In this document: in pieces, positions 8,697-16,185 of the stretch | Numbering within the stretch: position 1 is the stretch's first letter | Layout: every line of letters begins with the position of its first letter | DNA from: Candidatus Altarchaeota archaeon | GTDB taxonomy: Archaea > Altiarchaeota > Altiarchaeia > IMC4 > QMZM01 | Direction: 5' to 3' | DNA length: 37,340 bases | Assembly (NCBI GenBank): GCA_030609775.1 | Contig: JAUWTD010000007.1 | Span: 1 to 37,340, forward strand | Notes under the pieces: generated by a model | Seen by the model: the letters and a program-made list of their open reading frames with translations, nothing else | Told to the model about the DNA's origin: nothing | Databases searched by the model: none | Position numbers and translations under genes: made by a program

Positions 8697-9432
8697 CGCA
8701 TCCCCCCTTATCCACATCCACAACAATGCCCTTATCAGTTATTTCGAAAAAATGGCTTTTCCGGTCCTGTTTGGTTTCTCTCATTTTTGCTACCCTGAGA
8801 ATCCGCATAGGGTCCTCACCAAAGATCACATCATCTAATATAATCACCCCGTCACAAACAAATTCAGAGATCCTGTCCCGACTCATCCATTTCGAATCCT
8901 TAGGCAGATCCGATGTTACTATGGATGTGACTCCAAGTGATTTTATCTCATCAAAGAATCGCTTCAGAAAAAGCCTGACATCCCCCTCACTAAAACCCTT
9001 CGGCAAAGACAAGGTGAGTGTAGAAATAGAATCGATTACCAGGATTTTAGCACCTATTGTATTAACCGAATCCTTGATCGCAGGAATGATTTCATTATGG
9101 ATCTTGGATCCTTTAACTGTTTCTATTATGCCCTGGTTCCCTAAACTCACACTTGAGGGTTTCATAAACTTAATGAAACCTGCTTTTTCGTATTCACCTA
9201 AATCCCAGTCAAACTGTTTTGCCTGATTGCGCATATCAGTTATGTTCTGATCCAAGGTGATAAAGATACCTGCTTTGCCTTTTTTTGCATTATCTACTAA
9301 AAACTGTAGGGTAAATATAGTCTTCCCTGCTCCAGGAGAACCGGAAATCAGGATACAAAAACCCTCTGGAAACCCACCCAGGATCAAATCATCTAAACCG
9401 GATACACCGCTTGATATTCTTTCAATTGACAT
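8689..9432 (-). CDS. KaiC-like RecA-superfamily ATPase, copy 2
   Basis: A 247-residue single-domain KaiC-like ATPase. Signature GVSGLDDLILGGFP, Walker A GSPGAGKT (31-38), Walker B strand KILVIDSIS, and near the end VCDGVIILDD, with a C-terminal strand SHFFEITDKGIVV. At the position of the KaiC catalytic glutamate pair it has DQ (ITLDQN), which may weaken hydrolysis. The start is decided by GGGAGGTG at 9439-9446 followed by six bases and ATG at 9430-9432. The longer GTG start lies inside that Shine-Dalgarno. It is placed between KaiC copy 3 (21-base gap) and the UbiA gene (8-base overlap). Confidence 0.9.
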   Translation of the reverse strand: MSIERISSGVSGLDDLILGGFPEGFCILISGSPGAGKTIFTLQFLVDNAKKGKAGIFITLDQNITDMRNQAKQFDWDLGEYEKAGFIKFMKPSSVSLGNQGIIETVKGSKIHNEIIPAIKDSVNTIGAKILVIDSISTLTLSLPKGFSEGDVRLFLKRFFDEIKSLGVTSIVTSDLPKDSKWMSRDRISEFVCDGVIILDDVIFGEDPMRILRVAKMRETKQDRKSHFFEITDKGIVVDVDKGGCGE

Positions 9433-9438
9433 ATTAAA

Positions 9439-9446
9439 CACCTCCC
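9439..9446 (-). promoter_or_regulatory. Strong Shine-Dalgarno deciding the start of KaiC copy 2
   Basis: Minus strand GGGAGGTG, six bases before the ATG at 9430-9432. It overlaps an in-frame GTG, which rules that GTG out as the start. Confidence 0.75.
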
Positions 9447-9453
9447 ATTAATA

Positions 9454-10203
9454 TTATAACCGCTCATCTTCTGCCAGCCAAGGCTGCGTCGAATACACAA
9501 CAATACCCTGATCAGTTATCTCATAGGGCCTTATTTCCCTGTGATGTTTCACACCCCTCATCTTCCGAACTGTGATGCCTTGAAGAAAAGACTGACCCTG
9601 ATTCATATTATACATCGCCAACACCCCATCTACTACGAATTCCTCAAACCCATACCGGCTTATATCCATTGTCTGCTCCTGGACCTCACATAACAACAAC
9701 GATACACATCCAAGCTTGGCAAGATGCTCAGATAACGTAGCTAAAGCCATCCGCCGCTCATCTTCATCATCAAACAACATAAGAAATAGATTTATAGGAT
9801 CCAATACTACTCTTTTTGCATTTATTTCCTTAACTATCTCCTTTACCTCAGAGAGAATATCCTCAAAGCCAGCGCCAGTCTTCTTCTTGTATCTGTAGAC
9901 TGTGGCTATGGGACCGCCCACTAACCTGAACTTATCCCCGAGCTTATCCAAATCCATTCCAAGAGAGGACATATCAGATCGTATCTTAGCCTTGTCCTGC
10001 TCAAAGGTCATATACAGCCCAGGCTCATTAAACTTCTTCACCCCATTATAGATGAACTGCATGCCAAGAGTAGTTTTCCCTGTCCCAGTGGAACCAGAAA
10101 CCATAATAATCCGCCCCCTAGGCAATCCACCGCCAAGCATAGCATCCAGACCACTTATCCCCGTCTGCGCCCTTAGTCCCAAACCAGTGCACATATATTT
10201 CAT
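9454..10203 (-). CDS. KaiC-like RecA-superfamily ATPase, copy 3
   Basis: A 249-residue KaiC-like ATPase. TGISGLDAMLGGGLPRG signature, Walker A GSTGTGKT (37-44), EQ at the catalytic-glutamate position (MTFEQDK), Walker B strand RVVLDPINLF, VVDGVLAMYN near the end, and RKMRGVKHHREIRPYEI, which fits the terminal strand of KaiC domains. The ATG at 10201-10203 overlaps the stop of the rhomboid gene by one base (TAATG) and has GAGGGAG upstream. An upstream in-frame ATG at 10224 is less likely. Coupling with a membrane protease and a second KaiC suggests that it relays a membrane signal, but no target is visible. Confidence 0.9.
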   Translation of the reverse strand: MKYMCTGLGLRAQTGISGLDAMLGGGLPRGRIIMVSGSTGTGKTTLGMQFIYNGVKKFNEPGLYMTFEQDKAKIRSDMSSLGMDLDKLGDKFRLVGGPIATVYRYKKKTGAGFEDILSEVKEIVKEINAKRVVLDPINLFLMLFDDEDERRMALATLSEHLAKLGCVSLLLCEVQEQTMDISRYGFEEFVVDGVLAMYNMNQGQSFLQGITVRKMRGVKHHREIRPYEITDQGIVVYSTQPWLAEDERL

Positions 10204-10766
10204 TATAGCTCCCTCAACATACATTTAGGTTTCCGTGTAGGTATAGAAGATACCACAGCTCCAGAAACAAACCCCATAAAATGATAAAATTCACCCTGAA
10301 AACATCTTTCATTACATGGATCATATCCAACAAAATCCAGAATAGATGAGGAAAACATAAATAATGTGAACAAGGGAAGGATTAGTTTAAGGGGTATAAG
10401 TTTTCTACTTTTTAGTAGTACCAGAGACAAAACACCGTAGATGCCACTTGAATTCCCTGCAATAGGGTCGTTATAGGGCAAAAGAAAGATGAGAGGTATC
10501 ACAACAAATACTGCCGCAAAATATGCAAAAGAAAATTCTTTGAGGTTCAGATTAAGCTCTGTTGCAATGAACCCAACTAGGACAAAACCAATAATATTTT
10601 CCACCAGATGCATCTGGCTTAGATGGCAGAACTGAAAGGTTATAAGGCTCCATGGCAGATTTATGATGTTTTTTGTAAGCATAAAAGGGGTTATGTCAGA
10701 TAAAAACAAAAAAAACGATGAGTTTATGGCACATACCAGGAGCACAAATGCAAGTAGTTTATACAT
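10203..10766 (-). CDS. Rhomboid-family intramembrane serine protease
   Basis: A 187-residue protein with about six membrane spans, the minimal rhomboid core. The family residues are visible: HLSQMHLVEN in the second span (His53 and Asn57), the nucleophile Ser106 in GNSSG (GxSxG), and the catalytic His162 in FYHFMGFVSG. It should cleave a membrane-spanning substrate within the lipid bilayer. The ATG at 10764-10766 follows the stop of the 45-residue membrane-protein gene after one base, with AAGGTTGAT upstream; a TTG at 10775 is possible. The linked single-span protein is an obvious candidate substrate or regulator, but that is inference. It ends in KPKCMLREL and has no extra soluble domain. 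Confidence 0.88.
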   Translation of the reverse strand: MYKLLAFVLLVCAINSSFFLFLSDITPFMLTKNIINLPWSLITFQFCHLSQMHLVENIIGFVLVGFIATELNLNLKEFSFAYFAAVFVVIPLIFLLPYNDPIAGNSSGIYGVLSLVLLKSRKLIPLKLILPLFTLFMFSSSILDFVGYDPCNERCFQGEFYHFMGFVSGAVVSSIPTRKPKCMLREL

Positions 10767-10767
10767 T

Positions 10768-10905
10768 TTAATCAACCTTGTCCATTATTTCTTCAAACCT
10801 AAGTACAAAACGCTTCATCTTGTTTTTTACTTTTTTCAGATAAAGCAGAACTACTAAACCTATGACACTGCTACATAATCCAAATCCCAGCAACACAGAA
10901 TCCAT
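10768..10905 (-). CDS. Small single-span membrane protein, 45 aa
   Basis: A short gene, ATG at 10903-10905 to TAA at 10768-10770. The product begins MDSVLLGFGLCSSVIGLVVL, a hydrophobic span of about 20 residues. A basic stretch KKVKNKMKR follows, then an amphipathic acidic tail ending FEEIMDKVD. The orientation by the positive-inside rule would put the C-terminal helix in the cytoplasm. GAGG lies about nine bases upstream of the ATG, and the rhomboid start lies one base after its stop, which supports real translation. It is the first gene of the long signalling operon. I know no family for it. It could be a rhomboid substrate, an anchor, or a regulatory peptide. Confidence 0.65.
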   Translation of the reverse strand: MDSVLLGFGLCSSVIGLVVLLYLKKVKNKMKRFVLRFEEIMDKVD

Positions 10906-11163
10906 CTTATCAGCCTCAATCAATTATTCTTAATTAGTTTATATAATTTACTTTATGGTTAATAAACAGTAACACATTAGATAATAGGGAGTCATTAATT
11001 TTGATATATTCAAAAAAACAGTTATTTTGACCATAGGACTTAAAGCAATAAGTTTTCTATTCGAATAGATAAAAAACAGACTAAAACAATAAAATAGCGG
11101 ATAACTAATTTTCCTATAAGGAAATTTATTGTTTAACCCAACTTTGACATTTGAGATTTAAGT

Positions 11164-11209
11164 GTCCTTGGTGATTGATTTGTATCATGAAAACAATCAA
11201 TCCAAGGAC
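11164..11209. repeat. Inverted repeat / hairpin
   Basis: Outer arms GTCCTTGG and CCAAGGAC (8 perfect pairs) continue inward as ATTGATT and AATCAAT with small bulges, giving about 17 paired positions around a short loop. It could be a terminator-like or RNA structure 3' of the minus-strand metalloprotease gene. Confidence 0.65.
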
Positions 11210-11219
11210 AATAGGGATA

Positions 11220-11257
11220 TATGAAACAAACCATTTTTGTCTACTGAAAGTTTCATA
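11220..11257. repeat. Inverted repeat
   Basis: Arms TATGAAAC (11220-11227) and GTTTCATA (11250-11257), 8 perfect pairs with a 22-base loop. Confidence 0.45.
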
Positions 11258-11277
11258 CTACCCCACCTCATATATAT

Positions 11278-11301
11278 TTACACTTAAAATCAAAAGTGTA
11301 A
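11278..11301. repeat. Inverted repeat / hairpin
   Basis: Arms TTACACTT and AAGTGTAA, 8 perfect pairs around an 8-base AT-rich loop. It lies about 40 bases past the metalloprotease stop codon on the minus strand and may be its terminator or 3' structure. Confidence 0.5.
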
Positions 11302-11342
11302 CATATGTAGAGGAATATTACATGAAGTATATAACTGTTTTA

Positions 11343-12341
11343 TTAATGTTTTCTTGTTTCTTTCAGAAAAATCCATGAATGCCTGAATACAAGCACGGGC
11401 ACAATAAATGCTATGAATGCCAGAATCTGGTTGCTTGTTACCAGATAGGTTACTCCGGAGAGGGTTACTATAATAATTTTTTTCATAAAAGAGAATCCGA
11501 TGAAGTTTGTTCCAACATAGATTACAGGAATAGATGCAATAAGAAGAGAGATTGATGCCAATAGGATTAAAAGAATCCATTTAAACACGAAAACAACATA
11601 CTTGGAGAGGGGAGGATACTCGGATATAAAGAATACTGATGCAAAAAACAACAACAAAACAAGGGTTCCAAGAGGATGTTTTACAAGCGAAGAAAAAGAA
11701 CCCTTAAAATCGACGCTGCTTGGAGCAGCGCCAAGACCCACACATACCTGCAAATAGAGGATTAAAAACAAGGCAGGCTTCAATGTGAAGATATAGAACT
11801 GTTGATAGAATGCGGTCACTATCAGATACACTGAATCCAGAATCGATTCCAATGTATCTGCTTCCATGACCCTATGAGAGAAAGCCATTCCAGAATATGT
11901 TCCAGAATAATATACATGCACAAGATTCAGGAGGGCTATTAAGACCATGCCGCATCCAAAGAAGGGTGCAAACCCAACAATAAAACTCCTGATCACTGAA
12001 AAACGGTCTATAGGCTGCTCATATTCCACTGAACCCAGGTTCTGTGCATGGGAATCAAAACGAAATAATGAAAAAGAGATGACATTACAGCCAGACAGTT
12101 CAGCCGCCAAGAAATGAGAGAGCTCATGTAACACAGTTCCCGGGAAGATGAGTAGCTTAAACCAGAAGGTGTTAAGGTTTATGAAGAGATAAGATTCAAT
12201 GAAGTCGTTTAAGAGTATCTGCAATGAAAAAAGCAGAGGAATCAGGGCTATGTAATTTCGAAGAATCGCGCCATCTAAAAAATACCAAGATACAATAGAT
12301 AACAATACAAATAGGGATATGATAAGAAACCTCGACTTCAT
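11343..12341 (-). CDS. Membrane zinc metalloprotease-like protein (HExxH, M50/site-2-protease type)
   Basis: A polytopic membrane protein of 332 residues with about eight hydrophobic segments. Residues 72-76 read HELSH within GTVLHELSHFLAAELSG, the zinc-binding motif placed at a membrane helix as in M50 proteases. A later SSVDFKGS could hold the third ligand Asp. Together these suggest cleavage within or beside the membrane. The remaining sequence is not close to a family that I can name. It is transcribed in the same direction as the signalling operon but is separated from it by 437 bases. It diverges from the DRG gene (starts 65 bases apart). Loss of activity cannot be excluded. Confidence 0.7.
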   Translation of the reverse strand: MKSRFLIISLFVLLSIVSWYFLDGAILRNYIALIPLLFSLQILLNDFIESYLFINLNTFWFKLLIFPGTVLHELSHFLAAELSGCNVISFSLFRFDSHAQNLGSVEYEQPIDRFSVIRSFIVGFAPFFGCGMVLIALLNLVHVYYSGTYSGMAFSHRVMEADTLESILDSVYLIVTAFYQQFYIFTLKPALFLILYLQVCVGLGAAPSSVDFKGSFSSLVKHPLGTLVLLLFFASVFFISEYPPLSKYVVFVFKWILLILLASISLLIASIPVIYVGTNFIGFSFMKKIIIVTLSGVTYLVTSNQILAFIAFIVPVLVFRHSWIFLKETRKH

Positions 12342-12406
12342 AATAGATTATTTATTCAGCATTAATACACATTAATGCAAAAAAAAACGCGTGAAACAAA
12401 GAGATA

Positions 12407-13504
12407 ATGGCCTCACTGGAAGACAAGATAAAGGAGATAGAAGAAGAGATCCAGAAGACGCCCTACCATAAGGCAACACAACACCACCTAGGGAAACTAA
12501 AGGCCAAAATCGCCCAACTCCGCAGGAAAATGGAGAAAGGCAGCGGCAAAGGGAAAGGCGTAGGGTTTGCCATAAAAAAAAGCGGCGATGCCACCGTAGC
12601 GTTGGTAGGGTTCCCGTCCGTGGGTAAATCAACCCTCCTTAACAAACTCACCGACGCCAACTCACAGGTAGCCTCATACGAGTTCACAACAGTTGATGTG
12701 ATACCTGGAACCATGCTCTATAAGGGGGTGAAGATACAGATACTAGACATTCCCGGAATAATCGCCGGAGCTGCCGACGGAAGAGGACGCGGAAGAGAAA
12801 TCCTCTCAATTATCAGAAACACCAACCTTGTTTTGATCCTGCTTGACGTCTTCAGTCCAAAACACCTCAAAGCAATAGAAAAAGAACTCTACAACGTAGG
12901 CATAAGACTAAACCAGGGCCCTCCGAGAGTCAGCATAAAAAAAACCAGCAAAGGCGGAGTTAAAATTGTTTCAAGCGTTCCATTAAAGAAGATAAATGAA
13001 AGAACGATAAGAGGGATCCTTAACGTTAACGGAATACATTGCGCAGATGTTACATTACATGAAGACATAGACGAAGACCAGTTCATAGATGCTGTTATGA
13101 AAAACAGGATATATTTACCGAACATAATAGTGTTAAATAAGATAGACATGGTCAATAAAGAAGACCTCGATAGTGTAATAAAAAAACTTGGAAGAGATCT
13201 TATTGCGATATCAGCTGAAAACAGTGAGAACCTTGAGGAGTTAAAGGAGAGAATATTCCAGAAACTAGATATCATAAGAATCTATATGAAGCCACAAAAA
13301 GAGGAACCAGATTTTGATGAACCGCTTATTGTGAAAAAAGGGTCTAGTATACGGAAGGTCTGCAACATACTTCACAAAGACATAAAAGATAAGTTCAGGT
13401 ACGCTATAGTAAGCGGAGAATCCGCAAGATTCGACAGCCAGGTTGTTGGCGTAGAACACATATTAGAGGACGGAGACATTTTAACGATAATACAGAGCAG
13501 ATAA
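12407..13504 (+). CDS. drg: DRG-family (Rbg/Obg-related) GTP-binding protein
   Basis: A 365-residue developmentally-regulated GTPase homologue, universal in archaea and eukaryotes and linked to ribosome function. An N-terminal helical region (KIKEIEEEIQKTPYHKAT) is typical. G1 is GFPSVGKS (68-75). The switch region SYEFTTVDVIPG is followed by G3 DIPG (114-117) and GAADGRGRG, with G4 NKID about residue 245. An inserted RxSIKKTxKGG segment and a C-terminal TGS domain (about 290-365) follow. Length and domain order are normal. The start ATG follows AGAGATA. It diverges from the metalloprotease gene and is followed after six bases by the repeat-tailed membrane protein. Confidence 0.95.
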   Translation: MASLEDKIKEIEEEIQKTPYHKATQHHLGKLKAKIAQLRRKMEKGSGKGKGVGFAIKKSGDATVALVGFPSVGKSTLLNKLTDANSQVASYEFTTVDVIPGTMLYKGVKIQILDIPGIIAGAADGRGRGREILSIIRNTNLVLILLDVFSPKHLKAIEKELYNVGIRLNQGPPRVSIKKTSKGGVKIVSSVPLKKINERTIRGILNVNGIHCADVTLHEDIDEDQFIDAVMKNRIYLPNIIVLNKIDMVNKEDLDSVIKKLGRDLIAISAENSENLEELKERIFQKLDIIRIYMKPQKEEPDFDEPLIVKKGSSIRKVCNILHKDIKDKFRYAIVSGESARFDSQVVGVEHILEDGDILTIIQSR

Positions 13505-13510
13505 AAAAAA

Positions 13511-14578
13511 ATGGGTCTATCAAAGAAGATCTTTTTTGTGTTAAAGAAGATCCTTATTGTGTTACTTGCAATGATGCTTATAGTAGACCTACTTCTTATG
13601 GTGTCTGTGAGCACAGTAAAAGAGACAGTATTAAATCCTGATTTTATTGAAGAAGAACTAGACAAACTCGGCGTCTACTCCATGATACAACGAACGATTA
13701 TTAAGTCAGTTAACGCATCTATTGTCTCAGATATGGTAGATGCAGCCATCCCAGAAGAAATGATCCGGAAACAGGTGCATAATGTTTTAGGAAACGTCTT
13801 CGGCTACCTTAACTCTGAAACAGACACACTGGATATGACAATATCCCTAATAGAGATAAAAAAAGAGATCCTAAGCCATGTGCCTAACCCAGCATTTATA
13901 GGGCCTGTTGCCAGAAACACATTCAACAAACAAATCCCAGACCGCCTCGACTTATCCGATATTTTGAAATTAGGTGAACTCGGAATACTTGCACACCTAA
14001 GGATGCTTATAGGATACCTGATGATCTTTTTCTATATTCTTGCTGCAGCAGCCATAATCCTTGTCTTATCCATCATATTAATTGAAAGAAAAATAGAATC
14101 CATTACACTTACTTTAGGCCTGAGTTCACTTATCACCGGAGCAATATCCTACGGAATCCCGGCGATAGGGGTATTTCTCCTATCATATCTGTTAAGGGAT
14201 GCATACATACTAAACTTTATCCCTATGAACCCCTTGCTTATTATCATAGAGGATATGCTCCTGCCTGCAAAAAACTATGGAATACAGATGCTTACAATCG
14301 GGGGAATACTGCTCATATTTCCGATAGTGAAAATCTACAAAAAAAGAAAAGAAAAAAAACAAGAAAAAACAAAAGAAAAGATGATAGAAGACAAACAAAA
14401 AACAAAAGAAAACATACTAGAAGACAAAGAAACAACGGAACCTATGCTAGAAGACAAAAAAACAACGGAACCTATGCTAGAAGACAAAGAAACAACGGAG
14501 AATATGCTAGAAGACAGAACCGAGGAATTCATGCTAGAAGACAAACAAGAAACAAAAGAAAATATGCTAGAAGAATAA
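13511..14578 (+). CDS. Membrane protein with acidic C-terminal 10-residue repeats
   Basis: A 355-residue protein that I cannot assign to a family. Hydrophobic spans are at about 10-32, 165-190, 198-228 and 258-276, with an extracytoplasmic domain between the first and second. From residue 291 on there is a charged repeat tail in the cytoplasm: MIEDK, ILEDKETTEP, MLEDKKTTEP, MLEDKETTEN, MLEDR, MLEDK. The encoding DNA is a purine-rich repeat of about 30 bases. The stop at 14576-14578 falls in the middle of a repeat unit. The +1 frame continues with ETNESVPEDLGADTEIG to a TAG at 14631-14633, very like the repeat, so the present end may result from slippage. It lies six bases after the DRG gene. 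Confidence 0.8.
   Translation: MGLSKKIFFVLKKILIVLLAMMLIVDLLLMVSVSTVKETVLNPDFIEEELDKLGVYSMIQRTIIKSVNASIVSDMVDAAIPEEMIRKQVHNVLGNVFGYLNSETDTLDMTISLIEIKKEILSHVPNPAFIGPVARNTFNKQIPDRLDLSDILKLGELGILAHLRMLIGYLMIFFYILAAAAIILVLSIILIERKIESITLTLGLSSLITGAISYGIPAIGVFLLSYLLRDAYILNFIPMNPLLIIIEDMLLPAKNYGIQMLTIGGILLIFPIVKIYKKRKEKKQEKTKEKMIEDKQKTKENILEDKETTEPMLEDKKTTEPMLEDKETTENMLEDRTEEFMLEDKQETKENMLEE
14381..14578 (+). repeat. Coding tandem repeat, about 30-base unit
   Basis: Six imperfect units encoding [MI][LI]EDKxTTEx. Three central units are nearly identical (ATGCTAGAAGACAAA followed by AACAACGGA). The array is purine-rich on the plus strand and is a plausible site for replication slippage. Confidence 0.8.
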
Positions 14579-14637
14579 GGAGACAAATGAATCCGTGCCA
14601 GAAGACTTGGGTGCAGATACAGAAATAGGGTAGATGC

Positions 14638-16185
14638 CTACTTTTTTCGTTTTATGATCGCGTTCTCGACGTTAAGGCTCTGCCAGTCCACGGAAAATCC
14701 TAGGGCATTAAAAACCTCTACATGATTTGATGGGATGAAGTCTTTGATTGAGTCCAGTGCCTGAATATAGGTTCCTACTCCAACAAGCTTATCTAATCTA
14801 CTTGATACCTTATCCATTAGTTCCTGAGATACCAGCAGGTTTCCAGTGAAAACATATCCTTTAACACCTTTTTGCAGAAAACTTTTCATCGACTCCGCCG
14901 AAACACCTACCAGGGAACATAGGTCATCTACGGAGACTAAGGGGGAGGTAGGCTGCCTGAAGTTATCTGCGATAATCTTTAGTTCCCTGACCCGTTCTTC
15001 TTTTTCATATGCCTTCAAAATCTTTAGGATCTTGTTTAAAGGAATTGTTTTCTTGTAAAAGATTATTTTCTCTGAACCCTGAGGTAAGCGAAGGTTAGGA
15101 GAACACCTTAACGCCTCATTAACACATACTATGAGACCGGGAAAGGTTTCAAGTTTCTTTGTTTTCTTTTCAAGGTACTCCGGAGTCCAGAAACCAACAA
15201 TCTCCATGAAAATCTTTTGACTGAATCCTTCAAAACAAAAATCAGGAAACATGACCACCCGACCACTTATAAGAGGCTCCGGCTCCCTCCTTAGAGTCCA
15301 CTTGGTGCCTAACGAATTAAAACGCCGAAAAAAATCTTTTTCAACGACGCTATCAAAAACAGGTTTATTTCCTACCTCTGCTGAACCGCCACCAAAATAT
15401 ACACTAAATTCCTCTTCACTGAGTTGAAATGTGAAAACATCCCGGCCATCCAAGATCCTAGATTTTAGAGACCAATTACCCATACAAATAACCGAGGGAA
15501 TAAATTTAGCTATCGCCACACCATACTTCCGCGTTAATTTAAGAACAGATAAGGGACCTGCCACAACCAAATTAATTCCATTACCTGATTTCCAGATATC
15601 ATACATCAACCCATAAAACCCAAGCCGCCTTAAAAGACCCCTCAACTGCAAAGTATCTGGATCAGTTAAAGATATCTCCAACAAATCCGCCTTAAATAAC
15701 AGGGTCTGCAATAAAGAAAGATTATATGAATCCAGTAATTCATCAGGAGAGGGGGATAGGAAGTCCTGCACAACCAGATCCTCATCAGCCCATAGGCCCT
15801 CTTCTAATTCTTTGACCGATAATCCAAGCCTACAGGACACCTCCTCAAACACAGCCATTCTATCCTCTTGTGAGGTAACCGGCTTACCGCTGGCTGCCTC
15901 AAACACATTCTGCCTCAAAAGAAAAGAATTCTGAATCGGCTCCTCCATAACCAGTCTTCTTTCTAATAAGGCGAACAACCCCCTAAGAAAACGGTAATCT
16001 CCCTCCGCGGATTCCTCCAACTCCCCAAACAGGCCACTTAAAACAGAATACTTCTTCCCGACACACTCAGAGAACAGGTTAATTACATTCTCAGCCACCG
16101 CCAGGTTAGCTTGTGACTTCTTAATAAACACCGGCCTAATCTTGCCTTTACGTTTCCGGGTGACTAACAGATTCGACTGCAGCAT
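14638..16185 (-). CDS. bax1: Bax1-like nuclease (DUF790), partner of XPB
   Basis: A 515-residue DUF790 protein. The characterised archaeal member, Bax1, binds XPB helicase and is a structure-specific nuclease in DNA repair. The N-terminus LLVTRKRKGKIRPVFI is typical. The C-terminal half holds the nuclease-like segment VMFPDFCFEG followed by IFMEIVGFWTPEYLEKKTKKL, where Asp, Glu and Lys residues are spaced as in PD-(D/E)xK enzymes. The ATG at 16185 overlaps the XPB stop by one base (TAATG), the classic XPB-Bax1 operon. It converges on the repeat-tail protein with 59 bases between them. Confidence 0.88.
   Translation of the reverse strand: MLQSNLLVTRKRKGKIRPVFIKKSQANLAVAENVINLFSECVGKKYSVLSGLFGELEESAEGDYRFLRGLFALLERRLVMEEPIQNSFLLRQNVFEAASGKPVTSQEDRMAVFEEVSCRLGLSVKELEEGLWADEDLVVQDFLSPSPDELLDSYNLSLLQTLLFKADLLEISLTDPDTLQLRGLLRRLGFYGLMYDIWKSGNGINLVVAGPLSVLKLTRKYGVAIAKFIPSVICMGNWSLKSRILDGRDVFTFQLSEEEFSVYFGGGSAEVGNKPVFDSVVEKDFFRRFNSLGTKWTLRREPEPLISGRVVMFPDFCFEGFSQKIFMEIVGFWTPEYLEKKTKKLETFPGLIVCVNEALRCSPNLRLPQGSEKIIFYKKTIPLNKILKILKAYEKEERVRELKIIADNFRQPTSPLVSVDDLCSLVGVSAESMKSFLQKGVKGYVFTGNLLVSQELMDKVSSRLDKLVGVGTYIQALDSIKDFIPSNHVEVFNALGFSVDWQSLNVENAIIKRKK

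Larger units (their letters stand above)
10906..11342. other. Gap without a gene; rich in inverted repeats, with probable promoter for the signalling operon
   Basis: No convincing gene is seen in these 437 bases. The DNA is very AT-rich. The left part should carry the promoter of the minus-strand operon starting at 10905 (box-A-like TATAAA-type stretches around 10935-10955). The right part, which would be transcribed 3' of the metalloprotease gene, has three consecutive inverted repeats (11164-11209, 11220-11257, 11278-11301). Confidence 0.6.

Noticed and set aside
11175-11378. A 67-codon plus-strand ORF in the gap before the metalloprotease gene
   Set aside because: It runs through inverted repeats, overlaps the 3' end of the metalloprotease, has no clear ribosome site and a composition unlike its neighbours.
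14335-14586. Ser-rich ORF antisense to the repeat tail
   Set aside because: It is the mirror of the purine-rich coding repeat; the plus-strand frame belongs to a membrane protein gene.
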